Shown here: piece by piece, positions 27,765 through 39,025 of the stretch
Layout of the letters: the number at the start of each line of letters is the position of its first letter
Position numbering within the stretch: position 1 is the first letter of the stretch
Assembly (NCBI RefSeq): GCF_013624435.2
Contig: NZ_CP061768.1
Location: 3,066,001 to 3,130,000, forward strand
Origin: Nocardioides campestrisoli
GTDB lineage: Bacteria > Actinomycetota > Actinomycetes > Propionibacteriales > Nocardioidaceae
Direction: 5' to 3'
Length of the DNA stretch: 64,000 nucleotides
Notes under the pieces: generated by a model
What the model saw: only the letters and a program-made list of their open reading frames with translations
What the model was told of the DNA's origin: nothing
Database searches by the model: none
Translations under genes and position numbers: made by a program

Positions 27765-29047
27765 GCTCCACGACGCGTACCACTCCCGGCGAGGAGATCG
27801 TCCTGCCGGAGGTCGGCCCGCCGGCCGACCGCAAGGCCCCGGTGCTCTTCGCCCTGCTCACCCTCGGCCTCGCCCTGCTCGTGGGGCTGGCCACGCGCGA
27901 GGGCGACACCACCTTCCGGCTGGCCCGCGGCACCGACTTCGTCGAGCTCCCTGACGTCACCGTCCCGGCGAACCTGACCGCCTGGCTCCTGGTCCTCGTC
28001 TGCGCGGCGCTGACCGCGGTCTCGGTGGCTCTCACCGTGCGCCGCCGCAGCACCCCGCTGGGCCTCGTCGTGCTCTTCGCGGTGGTCTGGCTGCTGGGCT
28101 TCCTCACCTGGGCCGGGGCTGGTGCCACGCTGCCGATGGTCGGCCTGCTGGCCGGCTCGGTCGCGCTCGCCGTGCCCCTGGTCTTCGGTGCCCTCGGCGG
28201 CGTCCTGGGAGAGCGCGCCGGCGTGGTCAACATCGCCATCGACGGCCAGCTGCTCGCCGGCGCGTTCGCGGCGGCGCTGGTCGCCTCCTGGCTCGGCTCG
28301 ACCTGGGCGGGGCTGGGTGCCTCGATGGTCGCCGGCCTGCTGGTGGCCGCGGTGCTCGGACTGTTCGCCATCAACTACTACGTCGACCAGGTGATCGTCG
28401 GCGTGGTGCTCAACGTGCTGGTGGTCGGTCTGACCGGCTTCATGTTCACCCAGGTCCTGGCGCCCAACGCCGCCTCGCTCAACACCCCGCAGCACTTCTC
28501 CGTGGTGGCGATCCCGCTGCTCGGCGACATCCCGCTGCTCGGCCCGATCCTCTTCCGCCAGACCCCGATCGTCTACCTGCTCTACGTGATGGTGGCCGTG
28601 GTCACCTTCGCCCTCTACCGCACCCGGTGGGGCCTGCGGGTGCGAGCGGTCGGCGAGCACCCCAAGGCCGCGGACACCGTCGGCATCAAGGTCAACCGCA
28701 CCCGCTGGCGCACGATCCTGATCGCCGGGGCCATCGCCGGCATGGGCGGGGCGTTCTACACCCTCGTCTCGGTCCCCCAGTTCAACCGGGAGATGACCGG
28801 CGGCGCCGGCTACATCGCGCTGGCGGCGGTGATCTTCGGACGCTGGGACCCGATCCGCGCCACCCTGGCGGCGCTGCTGTTCGGCTTCGCCTCCAACCTG
28901 CAGGGCGTGCTGTCGGTCATCGGGTCGCCGGTGCCCAGCCAGTTCATGCTGATGCTCCCCTACCTGGTGACCATCTTCGCGGTGGCCGGCCTGGTCGGGC
29001 GCACCCGGTCCCCCGCGGCCAGCGGCGAGCCCTACCGCACGGGCTGA
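27761..29047 (+). CDS. Nucleoside ABC transporter permease 2 (BPD_transp_2 family)
   Basis: 428 residues from the GTG at 27761, which overlaps the previous stop and has AAGGAGG 5 bases upstream. Three N-terminal hydrophobic helices precede the permease core. In the core, PLVFGALGGVLGERAGVVNIAIDGQLL near residue 143 is the motif partner of NIGGRGQ in permease 1, and GLRVRAVGEHPKAADTVGI near 290 is the coupling helix. It forms a heterodimeric channel with permease 1 (YufQ/BmpC type). The extra N-terminal helices are also seen in other actinobacterial members. Confidence 0.9.
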   Translation: MSSTTRTTPGEEIVLPEVGPPADRKAPVLFALLTLGLALLVGLATREGDTTFRLARGTDFVELPDVTVPANLTAWLLVLVCAALTAVSVALTVRRRSTPLGLVVLFAVVWLLGFLTWAGAGATLPMVGLLAGSVALAVPLVFGALGGVLGERAGVVNIAIDGQLLAGAFAAALVASWLGSTWAGLGASMVAGLLVAAVLGLFAINYYVDQVIVGVVLNVLVVGLTGFMFTQVLAPNAASLNTPQHFSVVAIPLLGDIPLLGPILFRQTPIVYLLYVMVAVVTFALYRTRWGLRVRAVGEHPKAADTVGIKVNRTRWRTILIAGAIAGMGGAFYTLVSVPQFNREMTGGAGYIALAAVIFGRWDPIRATLAALLFGFASNLQGVLSVIGSPVPSQFMLMLPYLVTIFAVAGLVGRTRSPAASGEPYRTG

Positions 29048-29057
29048 GCCCGGTCGC

Positions 29058-30269
29058 CTACCCCGGGTGGGAGTCGAGCGCCGTCACGGCGGCCTCGGCG
29101 AGCACCCGGGCGGCGATCGTCAGGGCGCCCTCGTCGACCCGCAGGTTGCCCTGGTGCAGGTCGTACGTCGGGCCTCCCGGCGTCCGGGTGCCGAGCCGGC
29201 CCATGGCGCCCGGGACCCGGTCGAGGTACCAGCCGAAGTCCTCGCCGCCCAGGCTCTGCCTGGTCGAGACGTGTCCGGGCTCCCCGAGCACGGACTCGAC
29301 GGCGCTCGCGAGCACCGCGGTCGACCGGGAGTCGTTGACCACCGGCGGGACGCCGCGCTGGTAGGAGACCTCGGCGGTGACGCCGTACGGCGCGACGATC
29401 TGGCTGACCAGCGTGCGCACCAACTGCTCCGCCTCGGCCCAGGCCACCGCGTCGAGCATCCGGACCGTGCCGGCGAGCTCGCCGACGCCCGGGATCACGT
29501 TGTGCGCGGAGCCGGCGTGCACCCGCCCCCAGACCACGCTCGCCCCGGCGCGCGGGTCGAGCCGGCGCGAGAGGATGGCGGGCAGCTCGGTGAGCAGCTT
29601 GCCGAGCGCGAAGGTGAGGTCCTGGGTCAGGTGGGGGCGCGAGGTGTGACCGCCCTTGCCGGTGAGCCGGACGCTGAGCGCGTCGGCGGCGCCGGTCAGT
29701 GGTCCGACCCGCAGGCCCACCCGCCCCACGTCGAGGCTGGGGTCGCAGTGCAGGCCGAAGATCCGGTCGACGCCCTCCAGGGCGCCCGCCTCGATCAGGT
29801 GCAGCGCGCCGCCCGGCATCACCTCCTCCGCCGGCTGGAAGACCAGGCGCACCCGCCCGGGCAGCAGGCCGCGCGCGTGCACCTCGTCGAGGGCGAGGGC
29901 GGCTCCCAGCAGGCCGACGATGTGCACGTCGTGACCGCAGGCGTGCGCGGCTCCCGGCACGGTGCTGCGCCACGGGTCGGAGGTCAGGTCGTCGACCGGG
30001 AGCGCGTCCAGGTCCGCCCGCAGGGCGACCCGGGCACCGTCGGTCCCGATGTCGGCGAGCACTCCCCCGCCGGGCACCCGGCGGGTCTGCCAGCCGGTGC
30101 CCTGCAGCGTGCGGAGCACCAGGTCGGTGGTGCGGGACTCGACCCAGGACAGCTCGGGGTGCGCGTGCACGTCCCGGCGCAGCTCCAGCAGCTCGTCGCT
30201 GAACTTCCCCACGACCTCGGACACCACGCGGGACGCGGACTGCTCAGGCACACTCTCAGGGATCGACAT
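29058..30269 (-). CDS. M20-family metallo-amidohydrolase
   Basis: 403 residues from the ATG at 30269 (GGAG just upstream). Residues 28-40 LELRRDVHAHPEL and ALRADLDALPV open the fold. AHACGHDVH near 110 carries the conserved metal-binding Cys and His, and FQPAEEVMPGGA near 145 the catalytic and metal-binding glutamates. DALSVRLTGKGGHTSRP starts the dimerisation lid domain. Relatives hydrolyse N-acyl amino acids, hippurate or indole-acetyl amino acids; the substrate here is unknown. It ends 10 bases after the convergent permease gene, with no terminator seen. Confidence 0.88.
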   Translation of the reverse strand: MSIPESVPEQSASRVVSEVVGKFSDELLELRRDVHAHPELSWVESRTTDLVLRTLQGTGWQTRRVPGGGVLADIGTDGARVALRADLDALPVDDLTSDPWRSTVPGAAHACGHDVHIVGLLGAALALDEVHARGLLPGRVRLVFQPAEEVMPGGALHLIEAGALEGVDRIFGLHCDPSLDVGRVGLRVGPLTGAADALSVRLTGKGGHTSRPHLTQDLTFALGKLLTELPAILSRRLDPRAGASVVWGRVHAGSAHNVIPGVGELAGTVRMLDAVAWAEAEQLVRTLVSQIVAPYGVTAEVSYQRGVPPVVNDSRSTAVLASAVESVLGEPGHVSTRQSLGGEDFGWYLDRVPGAMGRLGTRTPGGPTYDLHQGNLRVDEGALTIAARVLAEAAVTALDSHPG

Positions 30270-30313
30270 CGTCTCCAGTTTACCGGGTCGTACAGGCCGG
30301 CCCCGGGGCTTGC

Positions 30314-31309
30314 TCAGTCGTCCTGCCAAGCCGCCAGGATCCGGTCGGATGCCTCCGCCGCGCCGATCCGCCCGGCGAGCACCTCCGCGCGCACCTCGTC
30401 CCTGATCGCGCGCACGCCCGGCGAGCGGGCGAGCCGGTGCTCGAGCTCCTCCCGGACCAGCGACCAGGTGAACTCCAGCTGCTGCTCGGCCCGCTTCGCC
30501 GCCAGGCCCTCGGTCGCCAGGTGCTCGCGGTGCGAGAGCACCCGCTCCCAGACCTCCGGGACGCCCGTGCCGGTCAGCCCCGAGCAGGTCACCACGGGCG
30601 GTGCCCACTCCGCGTGCCCGCGGACCAGGCGCAGCGCGCCGGCCAGCTCGCGGGCGGCGACCCGGGCCTCGCCCTCCCGGTCCTCGTCGGCCTTGTTGAC
30701 CGCGACCACGTCGGCGATCTCCAGGATCCCCTTCTTGATCCCCTGGAGCTGGTCGCCGGTGCGGGCGATGGTGAGGAACAGGAAGGTGTCGACCATCCGG
30801 GAGACGGTGATCTCCGACTGGCCCACGCCGACGGTCTCCACCAGCACCACGTCGTGCCCGGCGGCCTCGAGCACGGTCATCGCCTGGCTGGTGGCGCGGG
30901 CCACCCCGCCGAGCGTGCCGGCCGAGGGCGAGGGCCGGATGTAGGCCTGGGGGTCGACCGCCAGCCGGGCCATCCGGGTCTTGTCACCGAGCACCGAGCC
31001 GCCGGTCCGGACGCTGGAGGGGTCGACGGCGAGCACGCCCACCCGGTGGCCGCGGCCGGTCAGGTGGGTGCCGAGCGACTCGATGAACGTGGACTTGCCC
31101 ACCCCGGGAACCCCGGAGATGCCGACCCGCACGGCCGGCGAGCCGACCCCCGCCCCGGGGGTCAGCTCGGCCAGCAGCTCGCGGGCCGCCGCCCGGTGGT
31201 CGGGCCTCGAGGACTCGACCAGGGTGATGGCCCGGGAGACCGACGCGCGCCGGCCCTCCCGGACCCCGTCGGCCAGCTCGCCGACGTCGACCCGCGGCGC
31301 CGGGCTCAC
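30314..31309 (-). CDS. meaB: Methylmalonyl-CoA mutase-associated GTPase
   Basis: 331 residues of the G3E P-loop GTPase family. Walker [10 protein letters not shown] near residue 65, [19 protein letters not shown] (switch I), [10 protein letters not shown] (switch II, DxxG equivalent) and NKAD (base specificity) are all intact. MeaB guards adenosylcobalamin loading and exchange of inactivated cofactor in methylmalonyl-CoA mutase. The GTG start overlaps the mutB stop by 4 bases. The full set mutA-mutB-meaB is therefore one operon. Confidence 0.93.
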   Translation of the reverse strand: MSPAPRVDVGELADGVREGRRASVSRAITLVESSRPDHRAAARELLAELTPGAGVGSPAVRVGISGVPGVGKSTFIESLGTHLTGRGHRVGVLAVDPSSVRTGGSVLGDKTRMARLAVDPQAYIRPSPSAGTLGGVARATSQAMTVLEAAGHDVVLVETVGVGQSEITVSRMVDTFLFLTIARTGDQLQGIKKGILEIADVVAVNKADEDREGEARVAARELAGALRLVRGHAEWAPPVVTCSGLTGTGVPEVWERVLSHREHLATEGLAAKRAEQQLEFTWSLVREELEHRLARSPGVRAIRDEVRAEVLAGRIGAAEASDRILAAWQDD

Positions 31310-33477
31310 TGCTCGCGCAGGCGTGCCAGGAGACCCAGGGCGCTCTCGGCGATCACGGTGCCGGGCAGGAAGACCTCCGCGGCACCCATCTCCTTGAGCG
31401 TGCTCACGTCGTCCGGCGGGATCACCCCGCCGATCACGACCATGATGTCGGGGCGACCCAGGTCCGCGAGCGCCTGCTTGAGCGCGGGCAGCAGCGTGAG
31501 GTGGCCCGCGGCGAGCGAGGAGACGCCGACGATGTGCACGTCCGCGTCGACCGCCTGCTGCGCGACCTCCTCGGGGGTGGAGAACAGCGGGCCCACGTCG
31601 ACGTCGAAGCCGAGGTCGGCGAAGGCGGTGACCACCACCTTCTGCCCGCGGTCGTGCCCGTCCTGGCCCATCTTGGCCACCAGGATGCGGGGACGACGCC
31701 CCTCCTCCTCCTCGAACTCCGCCGTCGCGGTGAGCACCTGCTCGACGCGGGAGTCCTGCCCGCTCTTCGCCTCGTCCCGGTACACGCCGCTGATCGTACG
31801 GATCACCGCCTGGTGGCGTCCGTAGACCTTCTCCAGGGCGTCGGAGATCTCGCCGACGGTGGCCTTGGCCCGGGCCGCGTCGACCGCGAGCGCGAGCAGG
31901 TTGCCGTCCAGGCTGCCGCCGCCTCCCGTCGACTCAGTGCCCCGCTCGGCGGAGGCCGTCAGCGCGTCGAGGGTACGGCGCACCTCGTCGTCGTCCCGCT
32001 CGGCGCGCAGCCGCTCGAGCTTGGCCATCTGCTGCTTGTAGACCTCGTTGTTGTCGACCTTGAGCACGTCGAGCGGGTCCTCGTCGGCGAGCCGGTAGGT
32101 GTTGACGCCGATCACCTTCTGGGCCCCGGAGTCGATCCGCGCCTGGGTGCGCGCGGCAGCCTCCTCGATCCGCATCTTCGGGATGCCCTGCTCGATCGCC
32201 TTCGCCATGCCCCCGGCGGCCTCGGCCTCCTGGATGTGGGCCCAGGCGCGCTCGGCCAGGTCGTGGGTCAGCCGCTCCACGTAGTAGGAGCCGCCCCACG
32301 GGTCGATGATCTCGGTGGTGCGCGACTCCTGCTGGAGCAGCAGCTGGGTGTTGCGGGCGATCCGCGCGGAGAAGTCGGTCGGCAGCGCGATCGCCTCGTC
32401 GAGGGCGTTGGTGTGCAGCGACTGGGTGTGCCCCTGGGTCGCGGCCATCGCCTCGATCGCGGTGCGCTGGACGTTGTTGAACACGTCCTGCGCGGTCAGC
32501 GACCAGCCGCTGGTCTGGCTGTGCGTGCGCAGCGAGAGCGACTTGGGGTTCTTGGGGTCGAACTGGCGCACCAGGCGGGCCCACAGGGCCCGGGCGGCGC
32601 GCATCTTGGCGACCTCCATGAAGAAGTTCGTGCCGATCGCCCAGAAGAACGAGAGCCGCGGGGCGAAGTGGTCGATGTCGAGCCCTGCCTCGAGCCCGGC
32701 GCGGATGTACTCCACGCCGTCGGCCAGCGTGTAGGCCAGCTCCAGGTCGGCGGTCGCCCCGGCCTCCTGCATGTGGTACCCGGAGATCGAGATCGAGTTG
32801 AACCGCGGCATCCGCTGGGAGGTGAACGCGAAGATGTCGCTGATGATCCGCATGCTCGGCAGCGGCGGGTAGATGTAGGTGTTGCGGACCATGAACTCCT
32901 TGAGGATGTCGTTCTGGATGGTCCCCGTGAGCTGCTCCGGTTTCACCCCCTGCTCCTCGGCCGCGACGATGTAGAGCGCCAGCACCGGCAGCACCGCGCC
33001 GTTCATCGTCATCGAGACCGACATCTGGTCCAGCGGGATGCCGTCGAACAGGGTGCGGGTGTCGTAGATCGAGTCGATCGCCACGCCCGCCATGCCCACG
33101 TCGCCGCGCACCCGCGGGTGGTCGGAGTCGTAGCCGCGGTGGGTGGCCAGGTCGAAGGCGACGCTGAGCCCCTTCTGCCCCGCGGCGAGGTTGCGCCGGT
33201 AGAACGCGTTGGACTCCTCGGCGGTGGAGAAGCCGGCGTACTGGCGCACCGTCCACGGCTGGGTGGTGTACATCGTCGGGTAGGGACCGCGCAGGAACGG
33301 GCTCAGGCCCGGCCAGGTGTCCAGGGCGTCCAGGCCCTCGAGGTGCTCCGGCCCGTAGACCGGCAGCACCTCGACCCCCTCGGGGCTCAGCCAGCCGTCG
33401 CCCTCGGTGCGGGGCGTCTCGGCCCGCTCGCCGGTCGCGGCCAGGTCGACCTCGGCGAAGTTGCTCGGAATGGTCAT
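31306..33477 (-). CDS. mutB: Methylmalonyl-CoA mutase, large (catalytic) subunit
   Basis: 723 residues, standard for MutB. The TIM barrel includes [28 protein letters not shown] near residue 80, with the Tyr and Arg that contact the CoA substrate, and [16 protein letters not shown] near 240. The C-terminal cobalamin domain (from about 590) has the DxHxxG base-off motif within [13 protein letters not shown], plus [12 protein letters not shown] and [11 protein letters not shown]. It isomerises (R)-methylmalonyl-CoA to succinyl-CoA with adenosylcobalamin. The start overlaps the mutA stop (ATGA) and its stop overlaps meaB. The product enters the TCA cycle next to the adjacent sdh genes. Confidence 0.96.
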   Translation of the reverse strand: MTIPSNFAEVDLAATGERAETPRTEGDGWLSPEGVEVLPVYGPEHLEGLDALDTWPGLSPFLRGPYPTMYTTQPWTVRQYAGFSTAEESNAFYRRNLAAGQKGLSVAFDLATHRGYDSDHPRVRGDVGMAGVAIDSIYDTRTLFDGIPLDQMSVSMTMNGAVLPVLALYIVAAEEQGVKPEQLTGTIQNDILKEFMVRNTYIYPPLPSMRIISDIFAFTSQRMPRFNSISISGYHMQEAGATADLELAYTLADGVEYIRAGLEAGLDIDHFAPRLSFFWAIGTNFFMEVAKMRAARALWARLVRQFDPKNPKSLSLRTHSQTSGWSLTAQDVFNNVQRTAIEAMAATQGHTQSLHTNALDEAIALPTDFSARIARNTQLLLQQESRTTEIIDPWGGSYYVERLTHDLAERAWAHIQEAEAAGGMAKAIEQGIPKMRIEEAAARTQARIDSGAQKVIGVNTYRLADEDPLDVLKVDNNEVYKQQMAKLERLRAERDDDEVRRTLDALTASAERGTESTGGGGSLDGNLLALAVDAARAKATVGEISDALEKVYGRHQAVIRTISGVYRDEAKSGQDSRVEQVLTATAEFEEEEGRRPRILVAKMGQDGHDRGQKVVVTAFADLGFDVDVGPLFSTPEEVAQQAVDADVHIVGVSSLAAGHLTLLPALKQALADLGRPDIMVVIGGVIPPDDVSTLKEMGAAEVFLPGTVIAESALGLLARLREQ

Positions 33478-35246
33478 GCCAGTGCCTCCCGGATCCGGGT
33501 CAGGAACGCCAGCGCGTCCACGCCCATGGCGGCGGAGTCGTCCACCGTGTCCTCGGTGATGTTGATCTTCTCGCCCGGCTTGCCCGCCAGCACGACGTAC
33601 GACGCCCCGGCGCCGCGCAGCGCGGCGACCAGGTCGGCGCCCCACTCGGCGTACGCCGGGTCGGTCCCGGCCAGGCAGACGACCGGCTGCCCGCGGTAGG
33701 CGGCCAGGACGGACTCGACGCCGTCGGTGGGACCGGCGACCTCGACCGCCACGCCGCCGGCGGCGAGCAGGTTGGTGGCGAAGGTGGCCCGGGCGGTGTG
33801 CGCCGCGATCGGGCCCATGGTGGCCAGGAACACCGGCGACGCCGCGGGCTCGGCGCGCAGCGCCTCGAACGCCCAGCCGTAGCGCCGCACCCGGCGACCT
33901 TCGGCCGGCTCGCGCTGGGGCAGGGTCTCGGCCAGGTTCGGGAACTCCGAGAGCCCGGTGATCGGCCGCGAGCGGTCCGCCACCTGGGCGTCGCGCTCGG
34001 CCGCGGTCGCCGAGACGCGGTCCACCACTCCCTGGCGGGCCGCGAGCGACGAGGCCCCGCCGGCCTCCTCGATCCGGCCCAGCTCGGCCCAGCCGGCGAC
34101 GGCGAGGTCGTCGGTGAGCCGCTCCACGGCGTACGAGCCACCGGCCGGGTCGGCGACCACGGCGAGGTGGGACTCCTCGATCAGCAGGGAGGAGGTGTTG
34201 CGCGCGATCCGGCGGCCGAAGGCGTCGGGGCGGCCCAGGGGCTCGTCGAACGGCACGACGGTGACCGCGTCCGCGCCGCCCACCCCGGCCGCGAACGCCG
34301 CGACGGTGGTGCGCAGCATGTTCACCCACGGGTCGAAGGTGGTCATCATCGGCCGGCTGGTCACCGCGTGCTGGCGCATCGCGACGGCCTCCGCGCCGGA
34401 GGCCTCCAGCACCCGCGCCCAGAGCCGCCGCGCGGCCCGGAGCTTGGCGATGGTCGGGAACTGCTCGTCGGTGGCGGCGTAGCGGAACTCGATGACCTTC
34501 GCCGCCTCCTCGACCGACATCCCGCCCGCGGTCAGGACCCGCAGGTAGTCGATGCCGACGGCCATCGTCCAGCCCAGCTCCTGGGCGTCGCTGGCACCGC
34601 GGTCGTGCAGGGCGGTGCCGTCGACGACGAGTCCGAGGACGCCCAGCTGCCAGGCGCGCCGGGCCAGCGCGACCAGCTGCTCGGCCGGCTCCTCGCCCTC
34701 CTCGGTGTCCGCGGCGGAGAACAGGTCGAGCGACTGCGGGTCGAAGGAGAGGTTGGCGCCCGCGGCCACCGGGCCGTCGTAGGACTCGAGCACGTCGGCC
34801 AGCGCGGCGGCCTGCGCGGCGCTCGGCCGGTCCAGGGCCACCGGGGCGAGGTCGAGCAGCACGCCGCGGAGCACCGCGGCGAGGTCCACGCCCTCGTCGA
34901 CGTCGAGCAGCAGCGAGGTGCCGCCGTTCTCCAGGTCGACCAGCGCCGCCTCGTTGAGCGCGGAGGCGTCGCCGCCGCTCAGCGGGGTCCGTACGTCCCA
35001 GGCACCGGCGCGGCTGGGGCGCCCCGCGGTGGTGAGGCCCTCCAGTGAGGCGGGCGTCCCGATGGGGGCGACGGGGATGCCGTCGAGCGTGGTCCGGGTG
35101 AGCGTGGTCCAGACGCGGTCGTCGGGGTCCTCCTCGCGCAGCCGGCGGGACTTGCGGAGCACGGCGGCGGTCGCGCGCTCCCAGTCCGCGGCGGTGGCGG
35201 AGTCCTCGTCCGAGGCCAGCGCGAGCCGGTCGTCAGGTGCAGTCAT
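33474..35246 (-). CDS. mutA: Methylmalonyl-CoA mutase, small subunit
   Basis: 590 residues from the ATG at 35246; an upstream extension of 64 codons has no support, while a TATCCT box sits 7 bases before this ATG. The chain aligns with the MutB barrel (GAWDVRTPL, then [59 protein letters not shown]). The C-terminal cobalamin-like domain lacks DxHxxG, so this subunit does not bind B12. It is somewhat shorter than the usual 620-640 residues. It stabilises the heterodimer and is the first gene of the operon, transcribed divergently from sdhC. Confidence 0.93.
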   Translation of the reverse strand: MTAPDDRLALASDEDSATAADWERATAAVLRKSRRLREEDPDDRVWTTLTRTTLDGIPVAPIGTPASLEGLTTAGRPSRAGAWDVRTPLSGGDASALNEAALVDLENGGTSLLLDVDEGVDLAAVLRGVLLDLAPVALDRPSAAQAAALADVLESYDGPVAAGANLSFDPQSLDLFSAADTEEGEEPAEQLVALARRAWQLGVLGLVVDGTALHDRGASDAQELGWTMAVGIDYLRVLTAGGMSVEEAAKVIEFRYAATDEQFPTIAKLRAARRLWARVLEASGAEAVAMRQHAVTSRPMMTTFDPWVNMLRTTVAAFAAGVGGADAVTVVPFDEPLGRPDAFGRRIARNTSSLLIEESHLAVVADPAGGSYAVERLTDDLAVAGWAELGRIEEAGGASSLAARQGVVDRVSATAAERDAQVADRSRPITGLSEFPNLAETLPQREPAEGRRVRRYGWAFEALRAEPAASPVFLATMGPIAAHTARATFATNLLAAGGVAVEVAGPTDGVESVLAAYRGQPVVCLAGTDPAYAEWGADLVAALRGAGASYVVLAGKPGEKINITEDTVDDSAAMGVDALAFLTRIREALA

Positions 35247-35253
35247 GGTCCGC

Positions 35254-35259
35254 AGGATA
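35254..35259 (-). promoter_or_regulatory. Leaderless -10 element for mutA
   Basis: On the minus strand TATCCT is 7 bases before the mutA ATG, with no ribosome binding site between. It fixes the start used here. Confidence 0.55.
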
Positions 35260-35363
35260 GGCCGACTCCGGGCCCGCGCCGACGCCCGGTCGCATCCGCG
35301 GACCGCCCGAGCGGTCCGGCCACGGGTGCCCGTCCCAGGTGACCGATCGGTAACCGGGGATAT

Positions 35364-35403
35364 GTCACATCCGCACCGGGAGGCCGTGGTCACATCTCGT
35401 GAC
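35364..35403. promoter_or_regulatory. GTCACATC repeat and palindrome upstream of sdhC
   Basis: GTCACATC occurs at 35364-35371 and again at 35389-35396. The second copy is the left arm of the palindrome GTCACATCTCGTGAC (35389-35403). The pair ends 10 bases before the probable -10 of sdhC, a typical operator position. No regulator can be named. Confidence 0.4.
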
Positions 35404-35412
35404 TCGGCGCGG

Positions 35413-35418
35413 TACCTT
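35413..35418 (+). promoter_or_regulatory. Probable leaderless -10 element for sdhC
   Basis: TACCTT is 8 bases before the GTG at 35427 and no ribosome binding site is seen. Confidence 0.45.
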
Positions 35419-35426
35419 GTCATCTT

Positions 35427-36146
35427 GTGGCAACCCAAACTCCTACGCGGACCCTGGTGAAGGGATCACGCTCCACGCGCTCGACCGTCGCCCTGAAGAT
35501 CACGATGGCCGTCTCCGGCCTCATCTTCATCGGCTACCTGGTCCTCCACATGTACGGCAACCTCAAGGTGTTCGCCGGGCACGACGCTTTCAACGAGTAC
35601 GCGCACCACCTGCGCGTCTTCGGAGAGCCGATGCTCCCGGAGAACGGGCTGCTGTGGGTCATGCGCGTCCTGCTGATCGTCGCCCTGGTCGCCCACCTGT
35701 ACTCGTTCGTCAAGCTCACGGCTCGCGCCCAGAGCGCCCGGACCACCAAGTACGTGGTGAAGAAGAACAAGGGCTCCTCCCTCTCCTCGCGCACCATGCG
35801 CTGGGGCGGCGTGGCGATCCTCTTCTTCCTGGTCTGGCACCTGCTGAACTTCACCATCGGGAAGGTCAACCCCAACCCCGACGGCACGGGGACGGCCGAC
35901 CCGTACAACCTGCTCGTCGAGTCGTTCGAGCTGTGGTGGATGACCGGGATCTACCTGCTGGCCATGGTCGCGCTGGGGATGCACCTGCACCACGGCACCT
36001 GGAGCGCCATGCAGACCCTCGGGTTCACCAACACCGCGCGTTCCCGTGCGCGGGCCAAGGCTGCGGGCTGGGTGGTGGCGATCGTCATCGCCGGCGGCTT
36101 CGCGCTCGTCCCGATCTCCGTGCTCCTCGGCATCGTCACCAAGTAA
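35427..36146 (+). CDS. sdhC: Succinate dehydrogenase cytochrome b (membrane) subunit
   Basis: 239 residues with five transmembrane helices, so one protein replaces the SdhC/SdhD pair (type B, dihaem). Histidines in [13 protein letters not shown], in the loop [12 protein letters not shown], in LVAHLYSF, in LVWHLLNF and in [14 protein letters not shown] are candidates for the haem b ligands and match the Sdh1-type membrane subunit of mycobacteria. The GTG has no ribosome binding site and is probably leaderless. The gene starts the sdhCAB operon, with 14 bases to sdhA. Confidence 0.92.
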   Translation: MATQTPTRTLVKGSRSTRSTVALKITMAVSGLIFIGYLVLHMYGNLKVFAGHDAFNEYAHHLRVFGEPMLPENGLLWVMRVLLIVALVAHLYSFVKLTARAQSARTTKYVVKKNKGSSLSSRTMRWGGVAILFFLVWHLLNFTIGKVNPNPDGTGTADPYNLLVESFELWWMTGIYLLAMVALGMHLHHGTWSAMQTLGFTNTARSRARAKAAGWVVAIVIAGGFALVPISVLLGIVTK

Positions 36147-36160
36147 GGACCCTCCTCTTC

Positions 36161-38203
36161 ATGGCTCTCCTGGACGGAACCACCCAGCTCACCCGGCCAC
36201 CGGTGCAGGTCTCCGACGACGCCCGCGGCTACTACACCCTCGGCGAGCCCTTGGTCGACCCGGTCGCCCCGACCGGCCCGATCAAGGACCGCTGGACCAA
36301 CCGCAAGTTCGACAACCGCCTGGTCAACCCGGCCAACCGCCGGAAGATGAGCGTCATCATCGTCGGCACGGGCCTGGCCGGCGGCGCCGCGGCCGCGACC
36401 CTGGGCGAGGCCGGCTACCACGTGAAGTCCTTCTGCTACCAGGACTCCCCGCGCCGGGCGCACTCGATCGCCGCGCAGGGCGGCATCAACGCCGCGAAGA
36501 ACTACAAGGAGGACGGCGACTCGATCCACCGTCTCTTCTACGACACGGTCAAGGGTGGCGACTACCGCGCCCGCGAGTCGAACGTCTACCGGCTGGCCGA
36601 GGTCAGCGCCAACATCATCGACCAGTGCGTCGCCCAGGGCGTCCCGTTCGCCCGCGAGTACGGCGGCCTGCTGGACAACCGCTCCTTCGGCGGCGTCCAG
36701 GTCTCCCGCACGTTCTACGCCCGCGGCCAGACGGGTCAGCAGCTGCTGATCGGCGCCTACCAGGCGATGGAGCGACAGGTGGCGGCCGGCACGGTCGAGC
36801 AGTTCACCCGGCACGAGATGCTCGAGCTGGTGATGGTCGACGGCAAGGCGCGCGGCATCGTGGCGCGCGACCTGGTGACCGGTGAGGTGCAGACGCACCT
36901 GGCCGACGCGGTCGTGCTCGCCTCCGGCGGCTACGGCAACGTCTTCTACCTCTCCACCAACGCGATGGGATCCAACGTCACCGCGACGTGGCGCGCGCAC
37001 CGCAAGGGCGCCTACATGGCCAACCCCTGCTACACGCAGATCCACCCGACCTGCATCCCGGTCTCCGGCGACCACCAGTCCAAGCTGACCCTGATGTCGG
37101 AGTCGCTGCGCAACGACGGTCGCATCTGGGTGCCCAAGAACGTCGAGGACGTCGAGAAGGACCCGCGCGACATCCCGGAGGAGGACCGCGACTACTACCT
37201 GGAGCGGATCTACCCGGCGTTCGGCAACCTGGTCCCCCGCGACATCGCCTCCCGCGCCGCGAAGTACATGTGCGACGACGGCCGCGGTGTCGGCCCCGCC
37301 GTGCGCGAGGTCGACAAGGACGGCAACGAGCGCATGGTCCGTCGCGGCGTCTACCTCGACTTCGCCGACGCGATCGCCCGCCTGGGCGAGGACGCCGTGC
37401 GGGAGAAGTACGACAACCTCTTCGACATGTACCAGCGGATCACCGGGGAGAACCCCTACCAGGTGCCGATGCGGATCTACCCCGCGGTGCACTACGTGAT
37501 GGGCGGCCTGTGGGTGGACTACCACCTGCAGTCCAACATCCCGGGGCTCTTCGTGGCCGGCGAGGCGAACTTCTCCGACCACGGGGCCAACCGCCTCGGC
37601 GCCTCGGCGCTGATGCAGGGGCTCGCCGACGGCTACTTCGTCCTCCCGAACACCATCCGCGACTACCTCGCGGACGCCCCGTTCGAGCAGATCGCGGAGG
37701 ACCACCCCGAGGTCGTGGCGGCCCGCCAGGACGTCGAGCAGCGGATCGCCAAGTTCCTCTCCATCAACGGCACCCGCAGCGCCGACAGCTACCACAAGGC
37801 CCTGGGCAACATCATGTGGGAGTACTGCGGCATGGAGCGGTCCGAGGCCGGTCTGCGCAAGGCGATCGACATGATCCGCGAGCTCAAGGCCGACTTCTGG
37901 AGCAACCTGAAGGTCCTGGGCACCGCCGACAGCCTCAACCAGAGCCTGGAGAAGGCCGGCCGGGTGGCCGACTTCATCGAGCTCGGCGAGCTGATGTGCA
38001 TCGACGCGCTCAACCGCCGCGAGTCCTGCGGCGGCCACTTCCGCGCCGAGTCGCAGACCGAGGACGGCGAGGCGATGCGTCACGACGACGAGTTCGCCTA
38101 CGTCGCGGCCTGGGAGTGGGGCGGCGAGGCCGGCCAGCCGGTCCTGCACAAGGAAGACCTGATCTACACGGCCATCGAGATGAAGCAGCGGAGCTACAAG
38201 TGA
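36161..38203 (+). CDS. sdhA: Succinate dehydrogenase flavoprotein subunit
   Basis: 680 residues, the long form that pairs with type B membrane anchors. [21 protein letters not shown] near residue 63 is the FAD dinucleotide fold. [18 protein letters not shown] near 100 contains the histidine that carries covalent FAD ([10 protein letters not shown] motif). [10 protein letters not shown] and [14 protein letters not shown] hold substrate-binding residues. It oxidises succinate to fumarate and feeds electrons through SdhB to menaquinone. The ATG at 36161 comes 14 bases after sdhC. Confidence 0.95.
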   Translation: MALLDGTTQLTRPPVQVSDDARGYYTLGEPLVDPVAPTGPIKDRWTNRKFDNRLVNPANRRKMSVIIVGTGLAGGAAAATLGEAGYHVKSFCYQDSPRRAHSIAAQGGINAAKNYKEDGDSIHRLFYDTVKGGDYRARESNVYRLAEVSANIIDQCVAQGVPFAREYGGLLDNRSFGGVQVSRTFYARGQTGQQLLIGAYQAMERQVAAGTVEQFTRHEMLELVMVDGKARGIVARDLVTGEVQTHLADAVVLASGGYGNVFYLSTNAMGSNVTATWRAHRKGAYMANPCYTQIHPTCIPVSGDHQSKLTLMSESLRNDGRIWVPKNVEDVEKDPRDIPEEDRDYYLERIYPAFGNLVPRDIASRAAKYMCDDGRGVGPAVREVDKDGNERMVRRGVYLDFADAIARLGEDAVREKYDNLFDMYQRITGENPYQVPMRIYPAVHYVMGGLWVDYHLQSNIPGLFVAGEANFSDHGANRLGASALMQGLADGYFVLPNTIRDYLADAPFEQIAEDHPEVVAARQDVEQRIAKFLSINGTRSADSYHKALGNIMWEYCGMERSEAGLRKAIDMIRELKADFWSNLKVLGTADSLNQSLEKAGRVADFIELGELMCIDALNRRESCGGHFRAESQTEDGEAMRHDDEFAYVAAWEWGGEAGQPVLHKEDLIYTAIEMKQRSYK

Positions 38204-38949
38204 GCATGAACCTGACCCTGAAGATCTGGCGCCAGCCGGATGCCGCGGCCTCCGGTGCCATGCACACCTACCAGGTCGAGAACATCTCCCCCGACATGAG
38301 CTTCCTGGAGATGCTGGACACGCTCAACGAGCAGCTGAACGAGAAGGGCGAGGAGCCCGTCGCGTTCGACTCCGACTGCCGCGAGGGCATCTGCGGCATG
38401 TGCGGCCTGATGATCAACGGCCAGGCGCACGGTCCGGAGGTCACCACGACCTGCCAGCTGCACATGCGGGCGTTCTCCGACGGCGACACGATCACCATCG
38501 AGCCGTGGCGGGCCACCGCCTTCCCGGTGGTCAAGGACCTGGTCGTCGACCGCGGTTCCCTGGACCGGATGATCCAGGCCGGCGGCTTCATCTCGGCCAA
38601 CACCGGCTCGGCTCCCGAGGCCAACTCGGTGCCGGTCCCCCGGGACAAGGCGTCGCGCTCGTTCAACATGGCCACCTGCATCGGCTGCGGCGCCTGCGTC
38701 GCGGCCTGCCCCAACGGGTCCGCCTCGCTCTTCCTCGGCGCCAAGATCACCCACCTGGGTGAGCTGCCGCAGGGCCAGCCGGAGCGTGACTCCCGCGTGG
38801 TGGGCATGGTCGGCCAGCACGACCACGAGGGCTTCGGCGGCTGCACCAACATCGGCGAGTGCACCGCGGCCTGCCCCAAGGAGATCCCGCTCGACGTGAT
38901 CTCCCAGCTCAACAAGGACCTCCGCACGGCGATGAAGCACGGTCACTGA
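38200..38949 (+). CDS. sdhB: Succinate dehydrogenase iron-sulfur subunit
   Basis: 249 residues from a GTG overlapping the sdhA stop by 4 bases; an ATG two codons later (38206) is the alternative start. [14 protein letters not shown] with a later TTTC binds the 2Fe-2S cluster. [12 protein letters not shown] near 160 binds the 4Fe-4S cluster, and [15 protein letters not shown] near 215 the 3Fe-4S cluster. All ligands are present. The protein wires FAD in SdhA to the quinone site in SdhC. A strong hairpin ends the operon. Confidence 0.95.
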   Translation: MSMNLTLKIWRQPDAAASGAMHTYQVENISPDMSFLEMLDTLNEQLNEKGEEPVAFDSDCREGICGMCGLMINGQAHGPEVTTTCQLHMRAFSDGDTITIEPWRATAFPVVKDLVVDRGSLDRMIQAGGFISANTGSAPEANSVPVPRDKASRSFNMATCIGCGACVAACPNGSASLFLGAKITHLGELPQGQPERDSRVVGMVGQHDHEGFGGCTNIGECTAACPKEIPLDVISQLNKDLRTAMKHGH

Positions 38950-38973
38950 CCCAGCTCCTGGTCCCCGGACGCC

Positions 38974-39009
38974 TCGAGCCCCTGCTGCCTGAAGGCAGCA
39001 GGGGCTCGA
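38974..39009. terminator. Strong hairpin terminator after sdhB
   Basis: A perfect 16-base stem (38974-38989 with 38994-39009) has a TGAA loop. It lies between sdhB and the convergent monooxygenase remnant and could serve both strands. Confidence 0.82.
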
Positions 39010-39025
39010 TCCGTTCCAGGCCCGT

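Noticed and set aside
31306..34329. A 1007-codon frame that would extend MutB upstream by almost 300 residues
   Set aside because: The extra residues are Arg/Gly-rich shadow of mutA. The ATG at 33477 overlaps the mutA stop and gives a standard-length MutB.
38950..39025. A small RNA gene at the hairpin after sdhB
   Set aside because: The perfect stem and its place between convergent genes are fully explained by a terminator, and no promoter is seen nearby.
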